From Polyangiaceae bacterium (lineage in GTDB: Bacteria > Myxococcota_A > Polyangia > Polyangiales > Polyangiaceae), in the NCBI GenBank assembly GCA_020633205.1, contig JACKEB010000013.1, positions 496,001-560,000 of the forward strand: DNA of 64,000 nucleotides, written 5' to 3'. How positions within the stretch are numbered: position 1 is the first letter of the stretch; every line of letters starts with the position of its first letter. Under the pieces are notes generated by a model. It worked only from the letters and a program-made list of their open reading frames with translations. It was not told the origin of the DNA and ran no database searches. Of this stretch, positions 34,491 through 42,557 are shown piece by piece. A program made the position numbers and the translations under genes.

Positions 34491-36070
34491 GGTGAGGCCT
34501 CCGGTGCCTTCCACTTGCCGTCGCGCCAGCCGAGCCAGGCCAATGCTGCGCTTCTTGCGACGTACGCGTCCCGCTTGCCTAGCACCGCGATACCGATTTG
34601 CTCGTCCTTGGGAACCAGCTTGAGCCCCCAGGTTGCGGATATCCGTGCGGAATGAGTTAGGGCGAGGCGTTCATACACCTTGCGGGCGAGGCCTAGCTCG
34701 ACGATCAGCTCCCCGCGACCGGTGATTGCCACCGCGCCATGGGGACCGACGAAGATCCCAGCCCCATACACGGGGACATCGCCGATGCGTCCAGGCAGCG
34801 AGAGCGGCGGACCCCCGGAGCTGGCGGCCACGGCGAAGCGATCATTGGCGTCGCGAATCAGCACGGCCACCGTATCCGAAGGCGCCGGGTTCGGCGTGGG
34901 GGAGGCTGACGGCGCTGCAGTGGGCTTGGGCGCTGCAGTGGGCTTGGGCGCTGCAGTAGGCTTGGGCGCCGCAGTAGGCTTGGGCGCTGCAGTAGGCTTG
35001 GGCGCTGCAGTAGGCTTGGGCGCTGCAGTAGGCTTGGGCGCTGCAGTAGGCTTGGGCGCTGCAGTTGCGGTTGTGCCGACGGGTGGGGTGCTCGAGGGCG
35101 CTGCGGTAGCCGACGGGGCAGGGGCTGCGTCCGCCGCCTGGTTGCTCGCTTCCGTGGCGGCATCAGAGGGCCTGGCGTCTGCGGCTCCCGCGTCTGCGGC
35201 TCCGGCTGCGTCTGGCGTACCAGCGTCGGGTTGGGGCAGGCCTCCATCGCGGAGCGCAGGGTCTACGTAGGTGGCCCACGGCAGCTGGTTCCAGGGTGCG
35301 CCGGCGTCCGCTAGTGCGTCAAGCATTGCCGTGCGGTAAGATTCGCGCTGCGCTTCCTGAGCCACCGGCTCGGTCGTGATGCCGACGCGAGCGGCGAAAT
35401 CTCGCGCCCAGAACCCTGCGAGCACGGGGGTCGGCGCTCCCAGGAGCTTTTCGGCGACGAGCACCGGGTTCTTCACGCCTTCCACTGCGGCGACGGCCGC
35501 GAAGTGGCTGACGCCATCGGTGTCGAGCACCATGACCGCTGCATCGGCTTCGGCGGTGCGACCATCGATGCGCAGGTTGACGCCGGTGCCGGCGTTGAGC
35601 TTCGAGTCATCCTCCAGGATGACCACCCCAGCGACCGCCGCTGAGCCTGCGTTCTCGTCGGTGGACAGCGATGCCAGTGCCGCACGGATAGCGTCGCGGA
35701 GCGTTGCGTCCGCCTCGGTCGTGGTTCCGAGCCCCGCGAACGCCAGCGCTTCCGAGCCCTCGGGCGGCGGCTCTGCGTCTGGGATTTCGACGCCGACATC
35801 GCTCGATGCGTCTGCTGCCATGACCACCGAGGGCGCTGGTGGGGCGGAGGGAGCAACGCTGGCGGACACGCTCGGGGCCGGGGGAACGTCGTCTCGGATC
35901 CGGCAGCCGACGCAGCTCAGGAGTAGCGCGCCCACGAACCACCGACGGGCATGGGTGATCCACCGGGATGGCTGCAGCTGAGCCTCCGGGTAAATCCCTA
36001 GCAAACGGTCGGCGTGAGTCATGAGGCGAGACCAAGCACCGGCAGTGGAGGCCTGGTGTAGATCTATCAT
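34487..36070 (-). CDS. Isoaspartyl peptidase/asparaginase-like Ntn-hydrolase lipoprotein with APKPTA linker
   Basis: 527 residues from 36070 (ATG 16 codons later also possible). A lipobox-like LLLSCVGC around C53/C56 suggests membrane attachment. The alpha part (about 100-265) and beta part (about 398-525) match type-2 asparaginases, which self-cleave to expose an N-terminal threonine. The expected nucleophile is T400 in SDTVAVLIRD, followed by ASSGGPPLSLPGRIGDVPV, close to the family GTVG and TGG-RVGD motifs. Between the two parts lies a linker of about 130 residues with eight APKPTA repeats, far longer than in the family. First gene of the four-gene operon. Confidence 0.83.
   Translation of the reverse strand: MIDLHQASTAGAWSRLMTHADRLLGIYPEAQLQPSRWITHARRWFVGALLLSCVGCRIRDDVPPAPSVSASVAPSAPPAPSVVMAADASSDVGVEIPDAEPPPEGSEALAFAGLGTTTEADATLRDAIRAALASLSTDENAGSAAVAGVVILEDDSKLNAGTGVNLRIDGRTAEADAAVMVLDTDGVSHFAAVAAVEGVKNPVLVAEKLLGAPTPVLAGFWARDFAARVGITTEPVAQEAQRESYRTAMLDALADAGAPWNQLPWATYVDPALRDGGLPQPDAGTPDAAGAADAGAADARPSDAATEASNQAADAAPAPSATAAPSSTPPVGTTATAAPKPTAAPKPTAAPKPTAAPKPTAAPKPTAAPKPTAAPKPTAAPKPTAAPSASPTPNPAPSDTVAVLIRDANDRFAVAASSGGPPLSLPGRIGDVPVYGAGIFVGPHGAVAITGRGELIVELGLARKVYERLALTHSARISATWGLKLVPKDEQIGIAVLGKRDAYVARSAALAWLGWRDGKWKAPEASP
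34918..35064. repeat. Tandem repeat, eight 18-base units in asparaginase-like gene
   Basis: Eight copies of an 18-base unit (GGCTTGGGCGCTGCAGTA on the + strand, with A/G and T/C variants) at an exact 18-base period, encoding APKPTA on the - strand. It lies in the linker just before the catalytic threonine. Copy number is likely unstable. Confidence 0.97.
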
Positions 36071-36194
36071 GAAGCCCGCTCGATCGCGCAGGAACCAGCG
36101 CTTCGAACCGCGCTTCTCTAGTGTTGCGTCGGGCGAATCTCAGAATCGCCTCACTAGCTGATGTGGCTATTCGCAGCAGGTCGCTCGGGCAGAG

Positions 36195-36902
36195 TCATTC
36201 GAGCGAGCGATTGCAGGGGCGCTCGAGCTCGCCTGCGAGGGCTTCAATGAACTGCTTCAATATCTGGCTTCGTCGCGCGGCTTCTGCGCGACCGACGGGC
36301 GTCAACAGGGTGCGCGAAAGGCCGAGTAGCTTAGTGAAGAAGTGATCCACGCTGAAACGCGTGTCTTCGAGATCGCGGTGGTCTGCGAAAGGATCTTGGG
36401 GGTCAAAATACCGTGCACCAATGCGGGGACCGGTGCCGAGACAACGCATGATTCCGATGGCACCCACTGCCTCCAACCGGTCGGCGTCTTGAAGTGCACG
36501 GCCGAGCGCACCTCGCGGTGTCGCGCCGCGACTGAAGCTGTGGTCGCGAATGGCGTCGTGGATGTCTCGAAGCGCCGTGGGGGGGAGCCTCTCCCCCAAA
36601 TCCCGCGCGGAAAGCTCCGTGAGTAGACGCTCCGCCTCGACAGCGCAGAGCTCGCTCGCCCGAGAGCGATCGGGAGAGTTCTTTGGGACGTTGACGATGT
36701 CGTGGAGCAGCGCCGCTGCGATGACGCTCCGCGGGTCGAGCTCCGGACCGCAGCGCAGGGTCCAAACCGCCACTCGCAGCAGGTGATCGATGTCGTGCGC
36801 TGTGTCACCGTCAGCACGCGCCTCGACTTCTGCTCGGACTGCGCAGAGCAGCGGATCGCTCGCTATGAGGGCTTCGACTTCGGTTCGATCGGGGCGCTGC
36901 AT
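36195..36902 (-). CDS. HD-domain phosphohydrolase
   Basis: 235 residues from the ATG at 36902. The open frame extends upstream with poor composition and overlaps the L,D-transpeptidase gene, so this start is preferred. Metal-binding HD-type motifs are visible: AHDIDHLLRVAVWTLR, then VIAAALLHDIVNVPKNS, with a further DADRLEAVGAIG aspartate motif. The pattern fits the YedJ/uncharacterised HD hydrolase group, which acts on nucleotides or phosphates. It starts 83 bases after the transpeptidase stop on the same strand. Confidence 0.85.
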   Translation of the reverse strand: MQRPDRTEVEALIASDPLLCAVRAEVEARADGDTAHDIDHLLRVAVWTLRCGPELDPRSVIAAALLHDIVNVPKNSPDRSRASELCAVEAERLLTELSARDLGERLPPTALRDIHDAIRDHSFSRGATPRGALGRALQDADRLEAVGAIGIMRCLGTGPRIGARYFDPQDPFADHRDLEDTRFSVDHFFTKLLGLSRTLLTPVGRAEAARRSQILKQFIEALAGELERPCNRSLE

Positions 36903-36984
36903 GGCTCCGTCGTAGGCAAGGCGCCAGCGCCGAGCAAGGTGATCCAGCGCGGTCTGTCGAGCTATGTCCGACGTGACGAATTCG

Positions 36985-38634
36985 CTAGCGCACGATGAAC
37001 AGCGTCGCTGGATCCTCCGACGGGCGCCAGCGCACGCCGTGCCAGCCGTCAGGGATCTGCGGCTCCGTCCAGTAGAACATCCAGCGCCCGTCACGGGGCG
37101 AGAGGTTCACGCAGCCGGCGCTCATGCGCTCGCCCCAGTTGTCGTGCCAGTAGGCGCCGTGGATTGCGTGAGGACCGCTGAAGTTCTGCGTCCAGGGCAC
37201 CTCGGAGTGGATGAACTCCTGAGGGGCCGCCATGGTGGCGGTGGCGAACTTGCCCGTGATCTTGAAGCTCCCCGTGGGGGTGGCTGCGGTGTCGATCGCT
37301 GGAATGCCAGGCGCTGGCGTGCCGCCTCTCCCCGGGGAAATAAGCGTTACGTAAACGATGCGCGTGCCCTCGTAGGCGACGACCCAGCCTTTCCACACGT
37401 TGGCTTCCATCCAGGTGGCGCGCCCCTTGGGAGCTTGCCCGGTGGTGTCCGGCTGTCCCATGGCGGCGCCCCAGGGCGTTTCCTCGCGAAACTCGGGGAC
37501 GACCGCTTCCTTTTGCTTGACCCAGATCCCGCTCTCCACGGTCTCCAGGTAGGTGACGCCGTCCGCCTCGGCGCGCTTGCCTGTCAGCTTGACCCAGGAG
37601 AGCCGCTTGAAGGTGCCGGACTGCTGAACGAAGCCCTCGGGGCCCTGCTTGTATTGCGGCCGATCTTCCCCGCGGAAAAACGCTATGCGCAGCTTGCCGT
37701 CCGCGTCGAGTTCGATGTCCTTGCCGACCTCCAGGCCCTTGAAGGTGACCTTGGGGTAGGGGGCGACGCGAAACTTCGGCGCCCACATGAAATCCGCGGT
37801 CAGCAGGAAAGGCGTGCCGTCGTGGTTCACCTCGGTGGACCAAGCCACCGTGGAGAGGGGGAACAAGCGCTTGCGCGGCTCGTTCAGCGTCGCGGGGTAG
37901 CTACCGAGCTCGATGGGTTCCCGTGTGGGAATGCTGAGGTCGACGCCCTTGAGCTTCTCGTCGAACTCGGCGGCTTTCTCCGGGCTTGCGAGGGCTTGTT
38001 TAACGGCGGCTTCGTGATCTGGTAGGTCCCACTCTCGGCCACGCTGCTCCGTCCGATTCGGCAGCTGCTTGTACTTCTGTAGTCCGCGGCTCTCGCCGTA
38101 CTGGTGCGGCCACGGGCTATCGAGGCGGGGCGCGTAGGGTAGCGTGCGAACGAGCTCGGGATCTTTCGGATCGAGCGTCGCATCCTTGCCGTCCACGCAC
38201 ACGTAGCCGAACGGTTCGATGGCGTACCAGAGGCTGTTGTTCTCGGGTCCTGGGCAACCGGGGCCAACCACGGGCTCCGTGGACTTCAACTTCGCGTTGC
38301 CCCCAAGCCAGAGATAGCCAACCCAGCCCTCCGGGTTTGGTTGAGGACGGATCCAAACGAAGCGGGTCTTCGGGTAAACGTGGTGACCGTCCGTCGGGAG
38401 CGCAGGTCGCGGCGTGGTTAGGGGATCCACGTCTGCGTCGGAAGCGGTGGCAGGCGCGTCGGCTTCACCCGCGGCGCCACCAGCACCTGGCTCCGCCGCG
38501 GTTGCCTCGGCGCTTGGTGGCGGTGTCGGGGCTTCAACTGATGCGACCTCGACGGGCGCACTAGCCGGTGGATCGGCACAGGCGAGGGCCAACAGCCCCA
38601 GCAGCCAGTGCACATTCCGTCCCGGGCGTCCCAT
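36985..38634 (-). CDS. L,D-transpeptidase (YkuD) lipoprotein
   Basis: 549 residues. A signal with LLALACAD makes C19 a likely lipidation site; an Ala/Pro/Glu-rich spacer of about 60 residues follows. The catalytic YkuD domain is at the C-terminus (about 395-535): H492 in IHGAYWHDNWGERMSAGC and the nucleophile C508 in SAGCVNLSPRDG. These enzymes make 3-3 crosslinks in peptidoglycan or attach lipoproteins to it. The 300-residue N-terminal part (HHVYPKTRFVWIRPQPNPEG onward) is not a recognised PG-binding domain. The protein would be periplasmic and anchored to the outer membrane. Confidence 0.92.
   Translation of the reverse strand: MGRPGRNVHWLLGLLALACADPPASAPVEVASVEAPTPPPSAEATAAEPGAGGAAGEADAPATASDADVDPLTTPRPALPTDGHHVYPKTRFVWIRPQPNPEGWVGYLWLGGNAKLKSTEPVVGPGCPGPENNSLWYAIEPFGYVCVDGKDATLDPKDPELVRTLPYAPRLDSPWPHQYGESRGLQKYKQLPNRTEQRGREWDLPDHEAAVKQALASPEKAAEFDEKLKGVDLSIPTREPIELGSYPATLNEPRKRLFPLSTVAWSTEVNHDGTPFLLTADFMWAPKFRVAPYPKVTFKGLEVGKDIELDADGKLRIAFFRGEDRPQYKQGPEGFVQQSGTFKRLSWVKLTGKRAEADGVTYLETVESGIWVKQKEAVVPEFREETPWGAAMGQPDTTGQAPKGRATWMEANVWKGWVVAYEGTRIVYVTLISPGRGGTPAPGIPAIDTAATPTGSFKITGKFATATMAAPQEFIHSEVPWTQNFSGPHAIHGAYWHDNWGERMSAGCVNLSPRDGRWMFYWTEPQIPDGWHGVRWRPSEDPATLFIVR
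37330..37341 (+). repeat. CCNNGGGGAAAT motif copy 3
   Basis: CCCCGGGGAAAT, antisense to the L,D-transpeptidase gene. Confidence 0.8.
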
Positions 38635-38705
38635 CCACCCACGCTAGATCCGGCCCCTGCTCCGCGCAAACCGCAAGCGGCCCTAGTCGCCGGGGAACAC
38701 GTCGT

Positions 38706-38750
38706 TTTGTTGGCTTCCGAGCCCAACAACGCCCAACAAAGGCTTGGGCG
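38706..38750. promoter_or_regulatory. Leader with mutually exclusive hairpins
   Basis: TTTGTTGG (38707-38714) can pair with CCAACAA at 38724-38730 or CCAACAAA at 38734-38741. GCCCAA at 38722-38727 or 38732-38737 can instead pair with TTGGGC (38745-38750). The competing arms overlap. They lie just upstream of the glutaredoxin-fold gene start (38793), so a leader switch is possible. Confidence 0.4.
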
Positions 38751-38792
38751 AACCCATTGCGGCTTCCTGCCCCGCGCACTAGGTCCCGACCC

Positions 38793-39158
38793 ATGCAGCG
38801 AGAAATCCTGGAAGAGGACAAGATCCACCCCGGCATCCGCGAGAAGATCGCGACCAACCACCACGACATCGTCGAAGAGGTGAAGGCGGCGATCGCCAAG
38901 CATCGCCTGGTGGTGGTGGGCATGGCCCAAAACCCCTTCCCCCGCAAAGCGCGCGCGCTGCTCAAGAGCAAGGGCGTGAACTTTCACTACATGGAGTACG
39001 GCAGCTACCTCAAGGAGTGGAGGCGCCGGAACGCACTCAAGATGTGGACGGGCTGGCCGACTTTCCCCATGGTATTTATCAAGGGCACGCTGGTCGGTGG
39101 CTTCGAGGATCTGAAGAAGCTGGAGGAGAGCGGCGACCTCGCGAAGATGTTGGACTAG
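38793..39158 (+). CDS. Glutaredoxin-fold protein lacking active-site cysteines
   Basis: 121 residues from the ATG at 38793. The fold is glutaredoxin: HRLVVVGMAQNPFPRKARAL occupies the place of the YSKxxCPYC motif, and MWTGWPTFPMVFIKGTLVGG gives the cis-proline and glutathione-binding loop. The CPYC position reads NPFP and the protein has no cysteine, so it cannot do thiol exchange. It may bind glutathione, act as a scaffold or serve as a structural partner. The preceding leader can form competing hairpins. The fold is clear, the absence of redox residues is seen directly, and the role is unknown. Confidence 0.85.
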   Translation: MQREILEEDKIHPGIREKIATNHHDIVEEVKAAIAKHRLVVVGMAQNPFPRKARALLKSKGVNFHYMEYGSYLKEWRRRNALKMWTGWPTFPMVFIKGTLVGGFEDLKKLEESGDLAKMLD

Positions 39159-39313
39159 CGTCCGGTCTTCCACGCGAGGTTCCGTTGTTGCCTTCAGGGC
39201 GACGGTGACGCCGGCGCTCTCGCGGCTCTGACCCGAACTGCCTTGACCCTGCCTGACGCGGCGCATATAGCCCGAAGCTAGCGCGCCGTGTCTCCGCTCG
39301 GCGACGTGAGCGA

Positions 39314-40249
39314 GTGAAGGTGCAAGGCATGGACTGGCGGCTGAAAGCGGCGTTCTTCTGGGGATTCAACTACGTGCCGATGGGCGCGGAGTTGCACTAC
39401 TTCGCGCAGCGCCGCTTGACGAAGGGGCTGCCTCGCAAGCTCACGCCGCTGAGTGACGTCGCGAACTCCTACATGCTGCATCCGCGGGTGCTCAAGGGCG
39501 CGTTCCCCGAGTTCCCGAAGGGCCATCAGCTGGAGTTTGGCGCCGGTCGCGACCTATTCGGAAACCTCATCACTTGGTGCTGCGGCGTCGACCGCCAGAC
39601 CGTGATCGATATCGACCCGCTGCTCAAGCCCGAGCTGATCAACCACGTCATCTCGACGCTCAAGGCAAACCCACTGCCTGGCTTCGAGCGTGAGCCGCCC
39701 CGAAAGCTCTCCCATCGTCATTTCCTCAGGGAACTGCGTGAGGTGTACGGGATCGACTACATCGCGCCGGGTGACGCGCGGGATGTCGACATGGCCGACG
39801 GTTCCATCGACATGGTCATCACGACCAACACGTTGGAGCACATCCCGCGGGCGGACATCGCGAAGATCCTCAAGGAGTGCTACCGCCTGCTGCGGGTCGA
39901 CGGCGTGCTCAGTCAAGTGATCGACTACAGCGACCACTACAGCCACGGGGACGGCAAGCTGAACGACTACAGCTTCCTCGCGCACAGCGAGCGCGTCTGG
40001 AAGCGCTTCAACCCGCCCGACCACTACCAGAACCGCTTGCGCCATGTGGACTATCGCAAGCTGATCGAGGAGGCGGGCTTCAACATCGAGATCGACCGTC
40101 CGCGGCAGCCGACCAACGCGGAGGAGCTGCTAGCCCAGGTGAAGCTCGATAAGTCGTTCGCCAGCTATCCGCTGGAAGACATCCTGCCTACCGCGGGTCA
40201 CTTCGTCGCGTTCAAGCGTGGCCAAGCAGACGGCGGGCAGAGCAACTAG
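39314..40249 (+). CDS. Class I SAM-dependent methyltransferase
   Basis: 311 residues from a GTG, or 306 from the ATG at 39329. Methyltransferase elements: a LEFGAGRDLFGNLITW loop (unusual first motif), VIDIDPLLKPELI, DVDMADGSIDMVITTNTLEH and a LRVDGVLSQVIDYSDHYSH motif. It resembles methyltransferases of exopolysaccharide/lipopolysaccharide loci. Substrate unknown. It has its own 155-base upstream gap and is followed 84 bases later by a deazaflavin-type oxidoreductase gene. Confidence 0.82.
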   Translation: MKVQGMDWRLKAAFFWGFNYVPMGAELHYFAQRRLTKGLPRKLTPLSDVANSYMLHPRVLKGAFPEFPKGHQLEFGAGRDLFGNLITWCCGVDRQTVIDIDPLLKPELINHVISTLKANPLPGFEREPPRKLSHRHFLRELREVYGIDYIAPGDARDVDMADGSIDMVITTNTLEHIPRADIAKILKECYRLLRVDGVLSQVIDYSDHYSHGDGKLNDYSFLAHSERVWKRFNPPDHYQNRLRHVDYRKLIEEAGFNIEIDRPRQPTNAEELLAQVKLDKSFASYPLEDILPTAGHFVAFKRGQADGGQSN

Positions 40250-40333
40250 CGTCTCACGTGTTTCCGTAAGGGAACGGAGCGTTCTGTTGGCTTTTTGGGG
40301 GAGAGGCGCGCCGTTGCCGCCGGGAGAGAAAGC

Positions 40334-40834
40334 ATGTCAGTTCGTCAGCGCTATATCGATTTCATGCGGTGGTTTTCCATGACCACGCCGGGACGCGCCT
40401 TCGCCCGCACCGTCGTCGCGCGCCTGGACCCGGTGCTCTACAAGTTGAGCGGTGGCAAGCTGACTACGGTCGGGCCTCAGGTGATTCCGATGATCGTGCT
40501 CACCACCACCGGCCGAAAGTCAGGGAAGCAGCGCAGCGTTCAGGTCGCCTTCATCCATGATCCCGAGGCTTCTTCCGAAGCGAAGGCCGACGTGTACACG
40601 GTGGCCAGCAACTTTGGTCAGCAGAACCACCCAGCTTGGTCCTACAACCTCCAGGCGAACCCCAACTGCGAGGTAAACCTGAACGGTGAGGTTTTCCGAG
40701 CCAAGGCGGAGCGTGTGAGTGACGAGGAGAAGGCGCGCGTCTGGCCGAAGCTCGTGGACGCCGTGCCCCAGTACGCCGTGTATGTCACCCGGACCAGTCG
40801 GGACATTGGGGTGTGGCGGCTGCGGCGGACCTAA
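40334..40834 (+). CDS. Deazaflavin/F420-type nitroreductase-family oxidoreductase (DDN-like)
   Basis: 166 residues from the ATG at 40334. The split-barrel pattern of the DDN/F420-dependent family is seen: LTTTGRKSGKQRSVQVAF, then VASNFGQQNHPAWSYNLQAN and PNCEVNLNGEVFRAKAERVS. These reduce small molecules with F420 or FMN in the cytosol. Whether this organism makes F420 cannot be told from the window. It converges on the DUF218-like lipoprotein gene. Confidence 0.87.
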   Translation: MSVRQRYIDFMRWFSMTTPGRAFARTVVARLDPVLYKLSGGKLTTVGPQVIPMIVLTTTGRKSGKQRSVQVAFIHDPEASSEAKADVYTVASNFGQQNHPAWSYNLQANPNCEVNLNGEVFRAKAERVSDEEKARVWPKLVDAVPQYAVYVTRTSRDIGVWRLRRT

Positions 40835-40867
40835 CCCCCAACCCGTCCTAGCGCTGCGCGGCTGGAG

Positions 40868-42235
40868 CTACGGGTCTAATAGATCGCTCGCGTCTTGCTG
40901 GGTGCTCTCGGCGCTGGGGAGCCAGCAGTTATCCAGGGTGTCGAGGTTCGTGAGACCCTGGTAGGGCAGGAAGCCAAGCTCCGCGAGGCAACGCTTGCCG
41001 TAGATCTCGTCGGGGCCTGCGCCGGCGATGTAGGCCGTCTGAAATAGATCCGTGGTGATCAGCGAGGGTCTATCCGTGGGGATCCCGTAGCGAAACATCT
41101 GGCGGGCTACGTTCCGCAGGTTCGTCGTCGTGTGGCGCGCGTGAGGATCGACGATGAGCACGTTCTCCGGCAGGGAGTATCGCTGCATCAGGTAGTGCTT
41201 CATCTCGATGGCTTCTGAGTAGGGCGTGCGATCCGGGTGCACATGGCCGCCGGAGAGCGCGATCAGCGGTGCCAGCCCTGCAGCGTAGCGCGCGGCGGCT
41301 TGATCGGCGCGGACGGCGCCCCGAGGGTCGAGGGGCGTGTCGAGATCCGTTGGGCCTTGTCCAGGGACGACGATCAGCGTGAAGGGGTACTTGCTGAAGT
41401 CGATGTTCGGGATGTTGGCGATCGCCGCGGAGTTCTCGCCGTCGGCCAGGGGCTCGTAGCGGGTGGGCTCGGGGCGATCGTTCGCTTCCAGCAACTTCGG
41501 CAGCAGGCGCAAGAGCGGCGCGTAGAAGGGCTCCGAAGAGGCACTCCCGGCGGCGCTCTCTAGCAGAGGCTTCAACGTTTCCGTGGGGAGCGACGGAGCG
41601 TAGTCGTCCCAGGCCTTGTTCAGGTTGGCAGCTTCCTTCTGCCAGGCGCCCACGAAGAGCTCTGCGTCGCTCCCCGTCGCCTGCAAGATCGACGTGCCGC
41701 TGGGGCGCAGGTCGCTTGTGATGAGTGCTGCGATGCTGGCGTCGCTCGCGAGCGCTTGAAGCGCCATGGAGGCAACCTGCAAGTCGGCGTCTGACCACTT
41801 GAAGGCCAAACCCCAGCAGGCCGCGTCGGTGCAGCTCGTGAGGCTGTCGGTCATGGCGGTGGCGCGCGCGCTGGCTAGGCTCGCCAGGCTGCTGTCATTC
41901 TGAAGGGCGCTTACGCGAGCCGGCTCTGCCTCGATGGCTGTGAAGAGGTAGAAAGCCTTGTCCTGGAGCAGCGAGCTCGAGCTTCGCAGCGCGTAGCTGG
42001 GCACGAAACCGTGCGGATCCTGGGCGGTGTAGGTCGGGCACTTGGCGGGATCCAAGGCGCTCAGATCGGGCGCGTCTGAGTTGGCGTCCGCTGGAGCGTC
42101 AGTCCCGGCGTCGGTGTTGCCTCCGGCGCCTGACGTCCCACCGGAGCCCACGCTGCCGGTGTGTTTGGGGTCGCTGCTGCATGCTGTCCACGTGGCGATC
42201 AGCAGCGCACAGGCGGTGAGGGAAAGCGCCTTCAT
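40868..42235 (-). CDS. DUF218/YdcF-like lipoprotein
   Basis: 455 residues from the ATG at 42235. The signal ends in TACSS with C19 as the lipidation site; a Gly/Asp/Ala spacer follows. The N-terminal 200 residues are helical and unrecognised. The C-terminal part (about 270-430) resembles the YdcF/SanA DUF218 fold: FTLIVVPGQGPTDLDTPLDP, RYAAGLAPLIALSGGHVHP, EAIEMKHYLMQRYSLPENVL, then HTTTNLRNVAR. SanA-type proteins act in the envelope barrier; the reaction is unknown. It is divergent from the tandem Cys-rich family. Confidence 0.8.
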   Translation of the reverse strand: MKALSLTACALLIATWTACSSDPKHTGSVGSGGTSGAGGNTDAGTDAPADANSDAPDLSALDPAKCPTYTAQDPHGFVPSYALRSSSSLLQDKAFYLFTAIEAEPARVSALQNDSSLASLASARATAMTDSLTSCTDAACWGLAFKWSDADLQVASMALQALASDASIAALITSDLRPSGTSILQATGSDAELFVGAWQKEAANLNKAWDDYAPSLPTETLKPLLESAAGSASSEPFYAPLLRLLPKLLEANDRPEPTRYEPLADGENSAAIANIPNIDFSKYPFTLIVVPGQGPTDLDTPLDPRGAVRADQAAARYAAGLAPLIALSGGHVHPDRTPYSEAIEMKHYLMQRYSLPENVLIVDPHARHTTTNLRNVARQMFRYGIPTDRPSLITTDLFQTAYIAGAGPDEIYGKRCLAELGFLPYQGLTNLDTLDNCWLPSAESTQQDASDLLDP

Positions 42236-42350
42236 GGGCTGGATCCTGCCGGAAGCAGCGCTGAAAAGATACAAGCGCCGCGGACTTTGAAGTTCAGTTC
42301 AATCAGTTCTGGAACCTGGCGCCATACGGCGTGTCTCAGCGCGCTCCCGA

Positions 42351-42557
42351 ATGACTTGTTCTGCACAATGCGGCTTATTGCTCCTCGCCTTGCTACCCGC
42401 CAGAGCCGATCTGCGGTTCGTAGGTCGAGTGACCTCTGCGCTGGCTCAAGCCACCGAGCGCGGCGCGAACCGCGAGCTTGCCACTGGCGCCAGCGCCGAG
42501 TTCGAGCGCCTGATGAAGCCGTGGTGGGGTCCCCAGCGCTGTCCGAGGTTACCGTGA
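42351..42557 (+). pseudogene. Truncated first copy of the tandem Cys-rich lipoprotein family
   Basis: A 68-codon frame whose last 20 residues (AEFERLMKPWWGPQRCPRLP) match the C-termini of the two following genes, while the first 45 residues show no similarity. The DNA around the stop (TTACCGTGAGGATAC) matches the next junction (TTGCCGTGAGGAAAA). The simplest reading is the 3' remnant of a third copy that lost its body, leaving a short, signal-like start by chance. Its stop overlaps the next GTG. Confidence 0.65.

Noticed and set aside
13395..37680. Further GGGGAA-like variants such as CCGCGGGGAA
   Set aside because: Shorter variants occur on both strands (for example TTCCCCGCGG near 13397 and 37666); only the full form with AAAT is strand-biased, so these were not counted.
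42351..42557. An intact small lipoprotein gene
   Set aside because: Only the last 20 codons match the family, and the upstream part has no similarity or lipobox in the right place; a remnant is the simpler reading.
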